64,000 nt of DNA from Dickeya chrysanthemi NCPPB 402 (GCF_000406105.1 NZ_CM001974.1:1827469-1891468); one strand, 5' to 3'. Shown: positions 28,225 through 37,818, counted from the stretch's first letter. Made by a program: numbers and translations. The notes: generated by a model not told the origin, from the letters alone.

Positions 28225-28278
28225 AATGTTCGTATCTCGGTTAATGTCCGTATCCCGGTAAATGTTCGTATCCCGGTT
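28225..28278. repeat. 18-bp tandem repeat, three copies
   Basis: Three adjacent units read AATGTTCGTATCTCGGTT, AATGTCCGTATCCCGGTA and AATGTTCGTATCCCGGTT. They lie between the FnIII-protein gene and glnQ, upstream of the former. Confidence 0.92.
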
Positions 28279-28377
28279 AGTGAGGTTCGGCATAAGGAAT
28301 CGGGCGGTCAGGGGATCAGCATCGTGTCAACGCCAACGTGGACGGCAGCCCGTTTCAGGGCCGCCGTCAATGTGCTA

Positions 28378-29100
28378 TCAGGATACGTGTTGCAGGAATT
28401 CGCGCAGACGATCGCTGGGCGGATTCGAAATCAACGCATCCGGGTGACCGTCTTCGGCAATCCGGCCTTTATCGATGAAGATCAGGCGTGAGGCCACTTT
28501 CTGGGCGAAGCCCACCTCGTGGGTCACGATGACCATGGTCATGCCTTCTTCGGCCAGATCTTTCATCACGTTCAGGACTTCGTGACGCAATTCCGGGTCC
28601 AGCGCCGAGGTGGGTTCGTCAAACAGCATCAGCTTCGGTTTGACCGCCAGTGCACGGGCGATCGCCACCCGCTGTTGCTGACCGCCGGAAAGCTCGGACG
28701 GGTAGTGGTGGGCGCGTTCCGCCAGACCCACTTTGCCCAACAGCTCACGCGCCAGCTTCTCCGCATCGGCTTTGCTGGCGCCGCGTACGCGAATCGGGCC
28801 GAAAGCCACGTTTTCCAGCGCCGTCAGGTGCGGGAACAGGTAGAACTGCTGGAACACCATGCCGGCTTCCTGACGAATCAGGCGCTCATCCACTTTCGGA
28901 TCGTTGACGGTCAGGCCGTCCACCACCAGCTCGCCGCTGGTAATCTCTTCCAGCTTGTTGATGCAACGCAGCAGGGTAGATTTACCGGAGCCGGACGGCC
29001 CGATAATCACCACCACTTCGCCCTGATTGATGTTCAGGTTGATGTCGTGCAGCACTTGCGTCTGGCCGTAGTGTTTCGATACGTTTTTAAATTCAATCAT
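28378..29100 (-). CDS. glnQ: Glutamine ABC transporter ATP-binding protein GlnQ
   Basis: This cytosolic ATPase of the high-affinity glutamine importer has Walker [10 protein letters not shown] (about residue 34), the signature [16 protein letters not shown] (about 134), Walker [15 protein letters not shown] and the switch His in IVTHE. At 240 residues it is the same size as E. coli GlnQ. The start overlaps the glnP stop by four bases, so the pair is coupled. It is the last gene of glnHPQ, and the order matches E. coli. Confidence 0.97.
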   Translation of the reverse strand: MIEFKNVSKHYGQTQVLHDINLNINQGEVVVIIGPSGSGKSTLLRCINKLEEITSGELVVDGLTVNDPKVDERLIRQEAGMVFQQFYLFPHLTALENVAFGPIRVRGASKADAEKLARELLGKVGLAERAHHYPSELSGGQQQRVAIARALAVKPKLMLFDEPTSALDPELRHEVLNVMKDLAEEGMTMVIVTHEVGFAQKVASRLIFIDKGRIAEDGHPDALISNPPSDRLREFLQHVS

Positions 29101-29756
29101 ATAATTTTCAGTCTTCTTTCCAGCCAGCGTAAAACCATGCTCAATGCCAGCGTGATCACCAGATAGATCACGGCCACCGCACTCCAGATTTCTAACGCGC
29201 GGAAGTTACCGGCAATGATTTCCTGCCCCTGACGGGTCAGCTCGGCAACGCCGATGACGATGAACAGCGAGGTGTCTTTGATGCTGATAATCCATTGGTT
29301 GCCCAGCGGCGGCAACATGCGGCGCAGTGCCAGCGGCGCGATAACATGACGCAGCGTGTCGCGACGAGACAGCCCCAGCGCCAGGCCGGCTTCGGTAAAA
29401 CCTTTATGGATAGACAACACCGCGCCGCGGGTAATCTCGGCGATGTAGGCGCCCGAGTTGATCATAATCGTGACCACGGCCGCGCTAAATGGGTCGATAC
29501 GTACCGATGTCAACAGCATCGGCAGTGCGAAATAGATAAACATCACTTGCACGACGATCGGCGTGCCACGGATGATTTCGATAAATACCAGCGCGATACG
29601 GTTGGACAACCAGCCGCCGTAAACGCGGGCGAATCCTGCCAGTACGCCAATGATTAGGCCACCCAACAAACCCAGCACGGAAATCAGCAGGGTCATTTTG
29701 GCCCCTTCCAGCAACAGGGGGATAGATGGCCAGATGGCACTCCAGTCAAACTGCAT
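29097..29756 (-). CDS. glnP: Glutamine ABC transporter permease GlnP
   Basis: This inner-membrane permease has 219 residues and about five helices. The polar amino-acid permease motif is present ([17 protein letters not shown]), with the EAA loop further on ([20 protein letters not shown]). The ATG giving MQFDWSAIW is preceded by GGAGAAT and matches the family; the frame is open 24 codons upstream without support. It works with GlnH outside and GlnQ inside. Confidence 0.96.
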   Translation of the reverse strand: MQFDWSAIWPSIPLLLEGAKMTLLISVLGLLGGLIIGVLAGFARVYGGWLSNRIALVFIEIIRGTPIVVQVMFIYFALPMLLTSVRIDPFSAAVVTIMINSGAYIAEITRGAVLSIHKGFTEAGLALGLSRRDTLRHVIAPLALRRMLPPLGNQWIISIKDTSLFIVIGVAELTRQGQEIIAGNFRALEIWSAVAVIYLVITLALSMVLRWLERRLKII

Positions 29757-29857
29757 GAACATTCTCCAGCAATATAACGCCGCAATAACACGGTGCCGCA
29801 CGGCCTCGCCGTCGGCACCGTAAGTCATCGCCAGGTCGTTATTTTTTATTCAACTCA

Positions 29858-30604
29858 TTATTTCGGTTCGGTGCCGAACCATTTTTGGTAGAGGGCGGCG
29901 TAGGTGCCGTTGTCGCGCAGAGTTTTCAGCGCGCCGTTCACCTTGTTGCGCAGATCGTCGCTGCCTTTCGGGAACGCGATACCATACTGTTGCGCTTTGA
30001 TGGAGTCGCCGACGGCTTTGAATTTGCCGTTGCCGGCGGTTTTGATGAAATAGAGAATGTTCGGCGTATCGTGCAACACCGCGTCGGCACGGTTGGTGCC
30101 CAGCTCCAGATAGGCGTTGTCGATGTTGGGGAACTGACGCAGTTCCTTGGTTTTGATGTTGGCTTTGGCGTAGTCGACCGAACCGGTACCACTCTTCACC
30201 GCCACCACTTTACCCGCCAGATCCTGCTCGCCTTTAACATCCTGATTATCCGCACGCACCATCACCAGCAAGCCGCTGTTGTAGTAGCCGTCAGAGAAAT
30301 CGATTGCGCGTTTACGCTCTTCGGTAATGGTGATGCCGGCCAGAGCCAGGTCCACATTACGGGTTTGCAGCGCCGGGATGATACCGCTGAAATCCATCGG
30401 TTTCAGGGTGTAGGTCAGGTTCAATTGCTTGGCGATGGCATCCCACAGGTCGATGTCGAAACCGACGTATTTATCGCCTTGTTTGAATTCAAACGGTACG
30501 AATGCCGTATCGGTCGCGACGATCAGCGGTTTCTCAGCTGCCTGACCGGACAGGCTAAAGGCCAGCGCAAGTGCGGCCAGTGAAGCTTTAAATAACGATT
30601 TCAT
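29858..30604 (-). CDS. glnH: Glutamine-binding periplasmic protein GlnH
   Basis: This solute-binding protein delivers glutamine to GlnPQ. A signal peptide is cleaved after GQAA, and the mature chain starts [18 protein letters not shown]. The family-3 signature [14 protein letters not shown] follows. At 248 residues it matches E. coli. It is the first gene of the operon. In E. coli expression depends on nitrogen control; I could not identify a clean sigma-54 site here. Confidence 0.97.
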   Translation of the reverse strand: MKSLFKASLAALALAFSLSGQAAEKPLIVATDTAFVPFEFKQGDKYVGFDIDLWDAIAKQLNLTYTLKPMDFSGIIPALQTRNVDLALAGITITEERKRAIDFSDGYYNSGLLVMVRADNQDVKGEQDLAGKVVAVKSGTGSVDYAKANIKTKELRQFPNIDNAYLELGTNRADAVLHDTPNILYFIKTAGNGKFKAVGDSIKAQQYGIAFPKGSDDLRNKVNGALKTLRDNGTYAALYQKWFGTEPK

Positions 30605-31069
30605 CAAAACGTCCTTCCTCTCGTTGGTTATATATTCCACTGTCTTACCGCACCTTGCGGATGTGCTGTGTCAACCTCTGGCATACAGGCATGAGGCCGA
30701 TGACCTGACATCGGTTGTGATCGACCGCCGTACTGCCGTTCAGAGTGCGGTGGATAAAACAGGGGGAGTCGTTGCCAAAACAGGACGGGTAGACCCGCTA
30801 ATTTATTATGGTGCTTCCATCAGAAACGCCTATGGAACGCGCTGCTATGAATAACTGAATTGTGCAGGGGACACAACCGTTGATTACGTCCGAAGGGCAA
30901 TATTGCTAACAAGCGCTAATTTTTTGTACATTTTTTGGCGCACATACCAGCAATTTGCGTGGTGATGCAAAAAAAATGCATATTATTTCATTTCTGCAAC
31001 GGTGGGTTTATCTGCGGAAAACGGCATGGATGAAATGGGCTAAAGGGGCGAATTGCCGTAAATACCTGA
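30605..31069. other. glnH upstream region
   Basis: This holds the glnH leader and promoter. Several TTGCAT/ATGCAA-like and TGCATCACC half-sites near 30955-30985 could be NtrC contacts, but none is convincing. No gene is supported, and a rightward open frame at 30624-30854 lacks a ribosome site. Confidence 0.4.
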
Positions 31070-31094
31070 AGAAATCCGGCGGGCTGGCCGCCGG
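31070..31094 (-). terminator. Rho-independent terminator of dps
   Basis: A 7-bp GC stem (CCGGCGG/CCGCCGG) is followed leftward by ATTTCTT, starting about 15 bases after the dps stop. Confidence 0.7.
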
Positions 31095-31108
31095 TCATTA
31101 TTGATGAA

Positions 31109-31612
31109 TTATTCGATGTTGGCTTCGATAAACCACAGATACTGATCCAGATCGCGGGACGCGGCGGTGAGCATATCTGCGGTATCTTCGTCCTGCGCCT
31201 GGCTGATGGCTTTGCGCACGGTATTGGCGACGACCGCATAGCGATCCGCCAGCGCTTTCAGATGGTCCTGCACACTGTGGATCGTCAGCGGGTAGCTCCC
31301 CAACGCGGTTTTCTCGTGCACAACCTGAACCGTGCCGGTTGCCACGCCGCCCAACTGCACCACGCGTTCGGCGAAGGTGTCCAGATGCGTAATCAGCGAG
31401 GTGCGGAAGGTATCCAGCATTTCATGGACGGCGATGAAGTTGGCCCCACGCATGTTCCAGTGTGCTTGTTTGGTGATCAGCGACAGATCGGTAAAGTCCA
31501 CGACCAGCTGATTGAGCAGGGCGATGGTCGAGGCTTTAACGTTATCGTCCAGATCGTTACGGGTGAAAATAAGGCCGGTAGGTGCGGCTTTTACCAGTTT
31601 GGCTGTACGCAT
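31109..31612 (-). CDS. dps: DNA protection during starvation protein Dps
   Basis: This ferritin-like protein forms a dodecamer that coats DNA and oxidises iron with peroxide. The two Dps signatures are visible: [20 protein letters not shown] (His and Asp/Glu of the inter-subunit ferroxidase site, about residues 50-70) and [10 protein letters not shown]. The N-terminus is Lys-rich, as needed for DNA binding. The ATG with GAGGAT upstream gives 167 residues, as in E. coli. The place between glnH and rhtA is conserved. Confidence 0.97.
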   Translation of the reverse strand: MRTAKLVKAAPTGLIFTRNDLDDNVKASTIALLNQLVVDFTDLSLITKQAHWNMRGANFIAVHEMLDTFRTSLITHLDTFAERVVQLGGVATGTVQVVHEKTALGSYPLTIHSVQDHLKALADRYAVVANTVRKAISQAQDEDTADMLTAASRDLDQYLWFIEANIE

Positions 31613-31810
31613 AGTATTATCCTCTTTAATTGCTGTCATGACTGATGATGATTCTGGCTGTCAACGGAACGAATTATATCAGCCGGTATAAGCAGAGGAT
31701 GCTTAGTTCGGTCTATTACAGGAATAGACGCCGACAGCGCGGCCATTGATGATATTTCCCGAGTGTAATAACGACGTTTTGGAAAACGTGACGATAAGCT
31801 TCGCGTTTAT

Positions 31811-32692
31811 TTAGGAAACGACGGGTTCGACGCGCTTTTTTACGCTGAGCGTGGTGCCCAGCGAAGCCATGATAATAAACGCCAGCGCCAGCCATTGGGT
31901 GAGCGTCAGGTGTTCATTGAGAAAGAGAATGCCGGACATTGCCGCGACGGCAGGCTCCAGACTCATCAACGTACTGAAAGTCCGTGTCGGCAGCCGGGTC
32001 AACGCCAGCATTTCCAGTGTGTACGGCAGAGCCGTGGACAGCAAGGCGACGGCAATACCTATAGGTAAGACATTGAGGGAAAACAGGGTGTTGGCGTCGG
32101 AAAACAGTAAACCGACCGGGCAGTATATCAGCGCGGCGATCAATGAGCCCATCGCTACAGTCCCGGCACCGTGGTTGGCGCCGGCCTTTTGGCCGAACAG
32201 AATATAACCGGCCCAGCAAGCACCGGCGCCAACCGCACAGGCGGCGCCGACGAAATCGACATTGTCGATATGTTGCCCAAGCGGCAACAACAACCACAGC
32301 CCGGCGGCGGCCAGCACTACCCAGATAAAGTCCGGCAAGCGGCGTGAAGCGAGAATCGCCACCGCCAGCGGCCCGGTGAATTCCAGCGCCACCACAATGC
32401 CGAGAGGGACGGTACGCAACGCCAGATAAAACAGATAGTTCATGCCGCCCAGGGTGATGCCATACACCAGCAACGGCAGCCTTTCTGAACCGAAGCGTAA
32501 TCGCCAGGGCCTGAACACCACCAACAGAATCAGCGAACCGATGGCCAGGCGTAATGCCGTCATGCCCGATGCGCCGACCAGCGGAAAGACCCGTTTAGCC
32601 AGCGCGGCACCGGTCTGGATGGACAACATCGCGATCACAATCAGTAATACCGGCAGCAGTACGGAGTTTCTTAATGCGGGAATCAAGGTCAT
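31811..32692 (-). CDS. rhtA: Threonine/homoserine exporter RhtA
   Basis: This inner-membrane EamA exporter has ten predicted helices and 293 residues. The sequence LSIQTGAALAKRVFPLVGA at the first helix and LIWGTxW-less opening are as in RhtA rather than general EamA proteins. The gene's position between dps and ompX is as in E. coli. It exports threonine and homoserine in characterised relatives. Confidence 0.93.
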   Translation of the reverse strand: MTLIPALRNSVLLPVLLIVIAMLSIQTGAALAKRVFPLVGASGMTALRLAIGSLILLVVFRPWRLRFGSERLPLLVYGITLGGMNYLFYLALRTVPLGIVVALEFTGPLAVAILASRRLPDFIWVVLAAAGLWLLLPLGQHIDNVDFVGAACAVGAGACWAGYILFGQKAGANHGAGTVAMGSLIAALIYCPVGLLFSDANTLFSLNVLPIGIAVALLSTALPYTLEMLALTRLPTRTFSTLMSLEPAVAAMSGILFLNEHLTLTQWLALAFIIMASLGTTLSVKKRVEPVVS

Positions 32693-32711
32693 TGCAGGGC
32701 CTTAACATTCA

Positions 32712-32927
32712 GAGAGCCTATCCCATTAGGGCTATTTTACTTGCCATTTTGGCCCTGGGCAGTGCTCGAAATCCTCACGTACTCCGTGTACGTTCCGGTT
32801 TACTCGCTGCGCTCGCCCGTTGGGCCGGACAAAGAGCTTTGTCCGTTCAACATGCGTTGCATGTTGTCTCTGCGGCTGTCCGAGTCCAAACTGGCTGCGC
32901 CAATGACGCCTACTGGAATAGGCTCTC
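32712..32927. mobile_element. MITE-like element with 19-bp terminal inverted repeats
   Basis: The ends GAGAGCCTATCCCATTAGG and CCTACTGGAATAGGCTCTC are inverted repeats (17 of 19 matching) enclosing 216 bp without coding capacity. Inside are perfect mini-hairpins: ACGTAC/GTACGT (32777-32793), CGGACAAAG/CTTTGTCCG (32826-32845) and CAACATGC/GCATGTTG (32848-32866). It is not an ERIC. I do not see a clear target duplication. Confidence 0.75.
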
Positions 32928-33279
32928 AGTATGACAAGCAGAAAAAGCAGGCAATAAATGAACAAATTATTCGGGGTTAGTTTACTCTTGTTGACCTTAA
33001 TTTACTCTCAATTTGAAAATCTTTTTTTGATATAAAATCAGCCTGAAAATTAATCAAAAAATTAAGAAAACTCCGCATCGGCGCGGCAGGTGTTATTTAT
33101 TTTTTTATGTCGAAGTGAACTTTATTTTCACTTTTAAAACAATATGTTAATTTGATTTTGAAAAATATTGTTACATGTTTGGCCTAATTGAAAAATAATA
33201 ACCAGGCGGCATGTGCCCTAATTTTTTGTTATATTTGCCTCGCTTAAATCTTCTTTCGTAAGATAATTCGAGGCATATT

Positions 33280-33791
33280 ATGAAAAAATCGCGTGTCTTT
33301 CCGCTTTAGCTTGTGTTCTGGCTGTAAGCGCAGGTTCCGCAGTGGCTGGTGAAAGCACTGTATCTCTTGGTTATGCTCAGGGCGACGCTCAGAGTCAAAT
33401 GAACAAACTGCCGGGCTTCAACCTGAAGTACCGTTATGAGTTCGACAACCAGTTTGGCGTGGTGGGTTCTTTCACCTACCTGCAAGACAGCCAGACTACC
33501 GACGGTGTTTACAATAAAGCGCAGTACTACGGTTTCAGCGCTGGTCCGTCTTTCCGTTTCAATGACTGGGCGAGCATCTACGGTCTGGTGGGTGTGAGCG
33601 CAGCTAAATTTACCGCCAACAACACCAACGGTTCTTCCAACAACAGCACCAGCGATGCCGGCTTCGTATACGGTGCGGGTCTGCAGTTCAACCCGGTTCA
33701 GAACGTTGCTTTTGATGTCGGTTACGAGCAGAGCCGTATCCGTAGCGTTGACGTAGGCAGCTGGAACGTGGGCGTAGGCTACCGTTTCTAA
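33280..33791 (+). pseudogene. ompX: Outer-membrane protein OmpX, frameshifted in the signal peptide
   Basis: The mature eight-stranded barrel is intact: GESTVSLGYAQGDAQSQMN up to RSVDVGSWNVGVGYRF, ending in the outer-membrane Phe. The signal peptide is not in frame with it. After ATG there are six A residues; with seven, the gene would read MKKIACLSALACVLAVSAGS and join the barrel. As it stands, the reading frame stops at a TAG after nine codons. It is either a true mutation, slippage-based phase variation, or a homopolymer sequencing error. The leader has GAGG upstream of the ATG, and the position after rhtA is conserved. Confidence 0.9.
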
Positions 33792-33863
33792 TTGCCTGCT
33801 GTATTTCGCGCATGACGTGAACGCAGCAGCGTGAGGCACGGGCGTTAAACCCCGTGTGCTGAG

Positions 33864-33893
33864 AAATCCGCCCAAACGGGCGGATTTTTTATT
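33864..33893 (+). terminator. Terminator of ompX
   Basis: A 10-bp stem (AAATCCGCCC/GGGCGGATTT) with an AAAC loop and a T-run. It is symmetric enough also to end the convergent MarR gene. Confidence 0.9.
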
Positions 33894-33894
33894 A

Positions 33895-34386
33895 TTACTG
33901 CGGCAAACCCGCCAGCAATTTCCTCAGTAATTGATTGAGCTGATGCTGTTCTTCGTCATCTAACGACGCCAGCAACTGCCGCTCGTTCTCGACATGCAAC
34001 GTCAGCAGCGTCTCCATCAAGGCAAGCCCTTTTTCCGTCAGTGTCACCAGCGTGCCGCGTCGGTCCTGCGGGTTGCTTTGACGCGCCACCCATTCGGCCT
34101 GTTCCAGCCGATCAATGCGATTCGTCATGCCGCCTGATGACATCATCAGCGTTTCGTACAGTTGCGTCGGCGTCAGCGCATAAGGTGTTCCGCTACGTCG
34201 TAACGTCGCCAGTACATCAAACTCCCCAGGACGTAAACCGAAGCGTGCGAATAACGGATTGAGGTGATCCCGTTCAAGTCGCAATGAGGCTTCAAACAGC
34301 CTTCCCAGTAGTTGCATCGGGAAGGGATCAATGTCTGGCCTTTCTCGTTGCCATTGTTCGTAAGCGTTATCTGCCCGAGTTGTCAT
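33895..34386 (-). CDS. MarR-family transcriptional regulator
   Basis: This 163-residue winged-helix repressor has the central MarR domain visible: FDVLATLRRSG, LTPTQLYETLMMSSGGMTNR as recognition helix and DRRGTLVTLTEKG as wing. It is divergent from an MFS transporter gene, and an inverted repeat in the 97-bp spacer is a likely operator for both. The usual role would be relief of repression by a small phenolic or drug-like ligand. Confidence 0.92.
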   Translation of the reverse strand: MTTRADNAYEQWQRERPDIDPFPMQLLGRLFEASLRLERDHLNPLFARFGLRPGEFDVLATLRRSGTPYALTPTQLYETLMMSSGGMTNRIDRLEQAEWVARQSNPQDRRGTLVTLTEKGLALMETLLTLHVENERQLLASLDDEEQHQLNQLLRKLLAGLPQ

Positions 34387-34396
34387 AAGTGTAATT

Positions 34397-34414
34397 TATC
34401 TTGACGTTAAGATT
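34397..34414. promoter_or_regulatory. Putative MarR operator
   Basis: TATCTTGACGTTAAGATT is an inverted repeat (TATCTT/AAGATT) centred on ACGT, 11 bases upstream of the marR-type start codon and in the spacer shared with the MFS gene. The TTGACGTnAA core is typical of MarR-family sites. Confidence 0.6.
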
Positions 34415-34483
34415 CTTTTTGTGAAGATATTATACGGATAATAGATACGGCTGCTCAAGCATCAGGACGTTATAGGGAGCGTT

Positions 34484-35665
34484 ATGTCACACTCGATTCG
34501 TACCAGGTCACGGTTTTTTGTTGTTGCCACCGTCATCCTGCTTGGACTAAACCTGCGGCCGGTACTGGCCGGCGTCGGTCCTTTACTGTCGCGCATTCAG
34601 GCGGCTACCGGTATGGGAGATACGCAAGCCGGCCTGTTGACCACCTTGCCGGTATTCGCGATGGGCCTCTGCGCGCTCTATGGTGGGTGGCTACAATCCC
34701 GGTTGGGGGAATACCGAGGCATCGGCATCGGTATCGTGGGGATCGCGGTTGCCTGTCTGCTGCGCTGCTGGCTTACAGGTACAATCGGGTTGTTGTTAAC
34801 CGCGGCGATGGCCGGTATCGGCATTGCGTTGATTCAGGCCTTAATGCCATCGTTTTTACGCCGTAGTTTCAGCCGGCAAAGCAGTCGTCTGATGGGATTG
34901 TATACCACCGCGATTATGGGCGGCGCCGCGCTGGCCGCCGCCAGCATTTCTCCACTGGCGGATATTATCGATTGGGATGGCGCACTGGCTCTGTGGGGCG
35001 GGTTGGCGACGCTGGCGGCCATTGCCTGGATGATCACCGTCTCGCTTGACCCACTCCCCCAGGCTGCACCACGCAAAAACGACAGGTCTGCGCCGTCGCG
35101 CAACCGGGCCTGGGCGTTGATGATCTTTTTTGGCATCGGCACCGGTGCCTATACATTGGTTCTGGCCTGGCTGCCGCCGTATTACACCCAGCTTGGCTGG
35201 AGCCCCGCTCATAGCGGGCTGTTGCTGGGCGGTTTGACGCTTACCGAAGTGGTGGCCGGGTTAGTGGTTTCATGGCTGATTAATCACTTTCCGGACCGGC
35301 GTTATCTGCTGCTGCCGGTGTTGCTGCTGTTGCTGCTGGGTATGGCGGGGCTAATACTGGCGCCGCAGACGTTGGTGTTGCCGATTATGATTGCCCTGGG
35401 GCTGGGGATCGGCGCGCTGTTTCCGTTGTCGCTGATTATCGCGCTGGATCAGGTGGATGATCCGCGCCAGGCCGGGGCGCTGATGGGGTTCGTACAAGGC
35501 GGCGGTTACCTGATAGCCAGCCTGATGCCGCTGCTGGCCGGCGTCATCAGGCAGTATACCAGCGGGCTGGAACAAGCCTGGCAGGTGATGGCGGCAGGCG
35601 TGGCGGCGCTGATTCTGATGGCGCTGCGTTTTGGGCCGCGCTATCGGATGACTGAATCGGCTTAA
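34484..35665 (+). CDS. MFS transporter, CynX/NimT-type
   Basis: This twelve-helix major facilitator has 393 residues. It opens with the CynX/NimT hallmark LLGLNLRPVLAGVGPLL and has the loop motif GGWLQSRLGEYRGIG (MFS motif A region). The group includes cyanate and 2-nitroimidazole transporters; its true substrate here is not evident. The divergent MarR regulator suggests induction by a xenobiotic or aromatic compound. Its stop overlaps the stop of the convergent LysR gene by four bases. Confidence 0.9.
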   Translation: MSHSIRTRSRFFVVATVILLGLNLRPVLAGVGPLLSRIQAATGMGDTQAGLLTTLPVFAMGLCALYGGWLQSRLGEYRGIGIGIVGIAVACLLRCWLTGTIGLLLTAAMAGIGIALIQALMPSFLRRSFSRQSSRLMGLYTTAIMGGAALAAASISPLADIIDWDGALALWGGLATLAAIAWMITVSLDPLPQAAPRKNDRSAPSRNRAWALMIFFGIGTGAYTLVLAWLPPYYTQLGWSPAHSGLLLGGLTLTEVVAGLVVSWLINHFPDRRYLLLPVLLLLLLGMAGLILAPQTLVLPIMIALGLGIGALFPLSLIIALDQVDDPRQAGALMGFVQGGGYLIASLMPLLAGVIRQYTSGLEQAWQVMAAGVAALILMALRFGPRYRMTESA

Positions 35666-36576
35666 CGGCGCGAAAATGCCAACTGCGGCGTCAGGAACAG
35701 GTTGCGGAAATATTCCCGCACCGCCTGCATCGCCGGAGTAAATTCCGCATCACGATACCAGGCCAGTCCGACACTCATAGGATGAACGCTGTTGGTCAGC
35801 GAGCGCGTTTCGATGCGCCGCCCTTCCAGTGACCAGGGGCGGTACACCAGATCGGACAGGATCGCCACACCCAGTCCATTCGCCACCATGCTGCGTACCG
35901 CTTCAACGGAACTGGTGCGCAGCATCACCTTCGGGCGATGTCCACTCAATTCCCAATAACGCATGGCGCTGTGATCCGCTTCATCCACCGTCAGCATGAT
36001 GAAGGGTTCGTTAGCGACATCCGCCAGACTGACTTCCGGTTGGTCGCATAACGGGTGGCGGCTCGGCAGCCATAAGCGCCGTTCCGAGTTGAACAGTGTT
36101 TCCGAGGTGATTTCCGGGTGCGTGAGGTTAGCGGTCAACACCAGCGAGAGATCCAGAGAACGGTCCAGCAATCCTTGTTCGATGTCCTGCCGCTCGCGCT
36201 CGTTGAGATGAATGGCGACGTGAGGAAAACCGTCTGACAGCCGTTGCAGATGAAAGGGCAGAAAATAGCCCATCACTGTATAGCTGGCGGCGATATTGAG
36301 CGAACCGCTGATGCGATTATCGGTCAGCGGAATGTTCATCGCGTCATCAACGCTACGTAACACCGCGTAGGCGTGATTGAGAAAGTAGCTGCCGTTCTCG
36401 GTCAGCGTCATGCCATGCACCGATCGCAGGAACAGCGGTTTTCCCAGCAGGTTTTCCAGCTCCTGAATCGCCGTCGTCACCGCTGACTGCGAAATATTGA
36501 GATGAATCGCCGCTTGTGAGATTTGCCCCGTTTCGGCGGTGGCGATGAAGTAGCGGATCTGACGCAATGTCACCAT
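35662..36576 (-). CDS. LysR-family transcriptional regulator
   Basis: This 304-residue activator has an N-terminal helix-turn-helix (TGQISQAAIHLNISQSAVTTA) and a periplasmic-binding-like effector domain from about residue 90. It is divergent from the PxpA-biotin carboxylase operon. Two direct repeats in the spacer next to its start codon are probable binding sites, so I infer that it controls the operon and itself. Confidence 0.92.
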   Translation of the reverse strand: MVTLRQIRYFIATAETGQISQAAIHLNISQSAVTTAIQELENLLGKPLFLRSVHGMTLTENGSYFLNHAYAVLRSVDDAMNIPLTDNRISGSLNIAASYTVMGYFLPFHLQRLSDGFPHVAIHLNERERQDIEQGLLDRSLDLSLVLTANLTHPEITSETLFNSERRLWLPSRHPLCDQPEVSLADVANEPFIMLTVDEADHSAMRYWELSGHRPKVMLRTSSVEAVRSMVANGLGVAILSDLVYRPWSLEGRRIETRSLTNSVHPMSVGLAWYRDAEFTPAMQAVREYFRNLFLTPQLAFSRR

Positions 36577-36592
36577 AACCAGTTCCTTTATC

Positions 36593-36628
36593 AGTGAGCG
36601 TTCTGTTTTTCAGATAGTGAACGTTCTG
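36593..36628. promoter_or_regulatory. Direct repeats in the LysR-pxpA spacer
   Basis: AGTGAGCGTTCTG and AGTGAACGTTCTG (12 of 13 identical) are spaced 23 bases apart, about two helical turns. The second is part of the inverted repeat TCAGA-N10-TCTGA. They suit cooperative binding of LysR dimers. Confidence 0.55.
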
Positions 36629-36704
36629 AAAATACGTCTTTCCGAATGGAAAATTGTGGCTCTATATTATTTTTAAACAAAACCATCACAAATAAGAAAT
36701 AATT

Positions 36705-37487
36705 ATGAAATATGAAATCGATCTGAATTCCGATATGGGCGAAAACTTTGGTCCCTGGAAAATAGGCGATGACGTCGACCAGGAGATTATGCCTTATATC
36801 AGTTCCGCCAATATTGCCGCCGGATTTCACGCCGGCGATCCGACAACGATACGGCAGACGATTGAATGGGCCAGGGAAAATGACGTAGCGGTGGGGGCCC
36901 ATCCCGGGTTTCGCGATCTGGTGGGGTTTGGCCGGCGGCATATTCATAGTCAGCCGCAGGAAATGGTCAATGACATTCTGTATCAACTGGGCGCATTGCG
37001 GGAATTTACCCGGCTTTATCAATTACCGTTGCAGCATGTCAAACCGCATGGTGCGCTGTATATGCATTTGGCCCGAGATCGCCCGGCTGCGCAATTGTTT
37101 GTCGAAACCCTACACCGGCTGGACCCTGAATTACGGTTATTTTGTCTGCATGGGTCCTTGGTATGGCAGGAAGCGAAAAAGTTACAACATCCTGTTATTT
37201 GTGAATTTTATGGCGACAGAGAGTACGATGCCAGCGGTTCTATCGTCTTCACCCGTCGCGTCGGCGCGCTGGATCCGGCCAGGGTGGCGTCAAAAGTGGT
37301 GCGTGCCTGCTTAGAGGGCAAGGTGACCTCGATCGATGGCGAGGATATTTCCGTCGAGTTTGAGTCGGTGTGTATTCACAGCGATACACCCGGCGCATTG
37401 GCATTAATTAAAACGACGCGAGAGGCGTTGAATAACGCCAATATTCACGTGCGTTCGCCACTGCAAAATAGTGTTAATCATTGGTAA
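36705..37487 (+). CDS. pxpA: LamB/YcsF-family hydrolase, 5-oxoprolinase subunit A
   Basis: This 260-residue cytosolic protein begins with the family signature [19 protein letters not shown]. It also has [12 protein letters not shown] and VGAHPGFRD, whose Asp and His residues line the metal or active site. In PxpABC the complex splits 5-oxoproline to glutamate with ATP. Here it is the first gene of an operon that also carries biotin enzymes, so a different lactam or amide could be the substrate. Codon use is a little more AT-rich than in the downstream genes. Confidence 0.85.
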   Translation: MKYEIDLNSDMGENFGPWKIGDDVDQEIMPYISSANIAAGFHAGDPTTIRQTIEWARENDVAVGAHPGFRDLVGFGRRHIHSQPQEMVNDILYQLGALREFTRLYQLPLQHVKPHGALYMHLARDRPAAQLFVETLHRLDPELRLFCLHGSLVWQEAKKLQHPVICEFYGDREYDASGSIVFTRRVGALDPARVASKVVRACLEGKVTSIDGEDISVEFESVCIHSDTPGALALIKTTREALNNANIHVRSPLQNSVNHW

Positions 37488-37516
37488 TTGATAACGAATT
37501 ACAAGGAGTGGGACTA

Positions 37517-37765
37517 ATGAAAACATATGAAGTTTGTTCTCCTTTACCGGGTATTTTTTATCGCCAACCCGCGCCGGACACCCCGGTATTTATTGAAGAA
37601 AATACCGCGGTTACGGCGAATACGGTAATTGGGTTGGTTGAGGTAATGAAACAGTTCAGTGAAATTTATGCCGAACAGGCAGGGGAGTTAGTCTCGTTTT
37701 GTGTCAATGACGGGGATGCGTTAGAGCCGGGCCAGGTTATAGCCATCATAAAAATCGATGAATAA
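37517..37765 (+). CDS. Biotin carboxyl carrier protein, short (82 residues)
   Basis: This is a stand-alone biotinyl domain. The lysine of VIGLVEVMKQFSEIYAEQAG is the expected biotinylation site (EVMKQF in place of the common AMKM). Acetyl-CoA carboxylase BCCPs are about 156 residues, so this is a minimal carrier without the thumb-containing linker region. The ATG has AAGGAG upstream; an earlier ATG in frame is less likely. It should shuttle carboxyl groups from the biotin carboxylase encoded next. Confidence 0.88.
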   Translation: MKTYEVCSPLPGIFYRQPAPDTPVFIEENTAVTANTVIGLVEVMKQFSEIYAEQAGELVSFCVNDGDALEPGQVIAIIKIDE

Positions 37766-37818
37766 CGCTCAACACGACCATACAGCCTAATTATTACGTC
37801 ATCAGGAGGGCAGCGACG

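Noticed and set aside
26224..28278. Short repeats as a CRISPR array
   Set aside because: The repeats are direct tandems without unique spacers, and no cas gene is present.
30624..30854. A 76-codon rightward frame upstream of glnH
   Set aside because: It overlaps the glnH leader, has no ribosome site and a non-protein-like composition.
32741..32980. Open frames within the 32712-32927 element
   Set aside because: They cross the element's hairpins and terminal repeats and have no ribosome sites.
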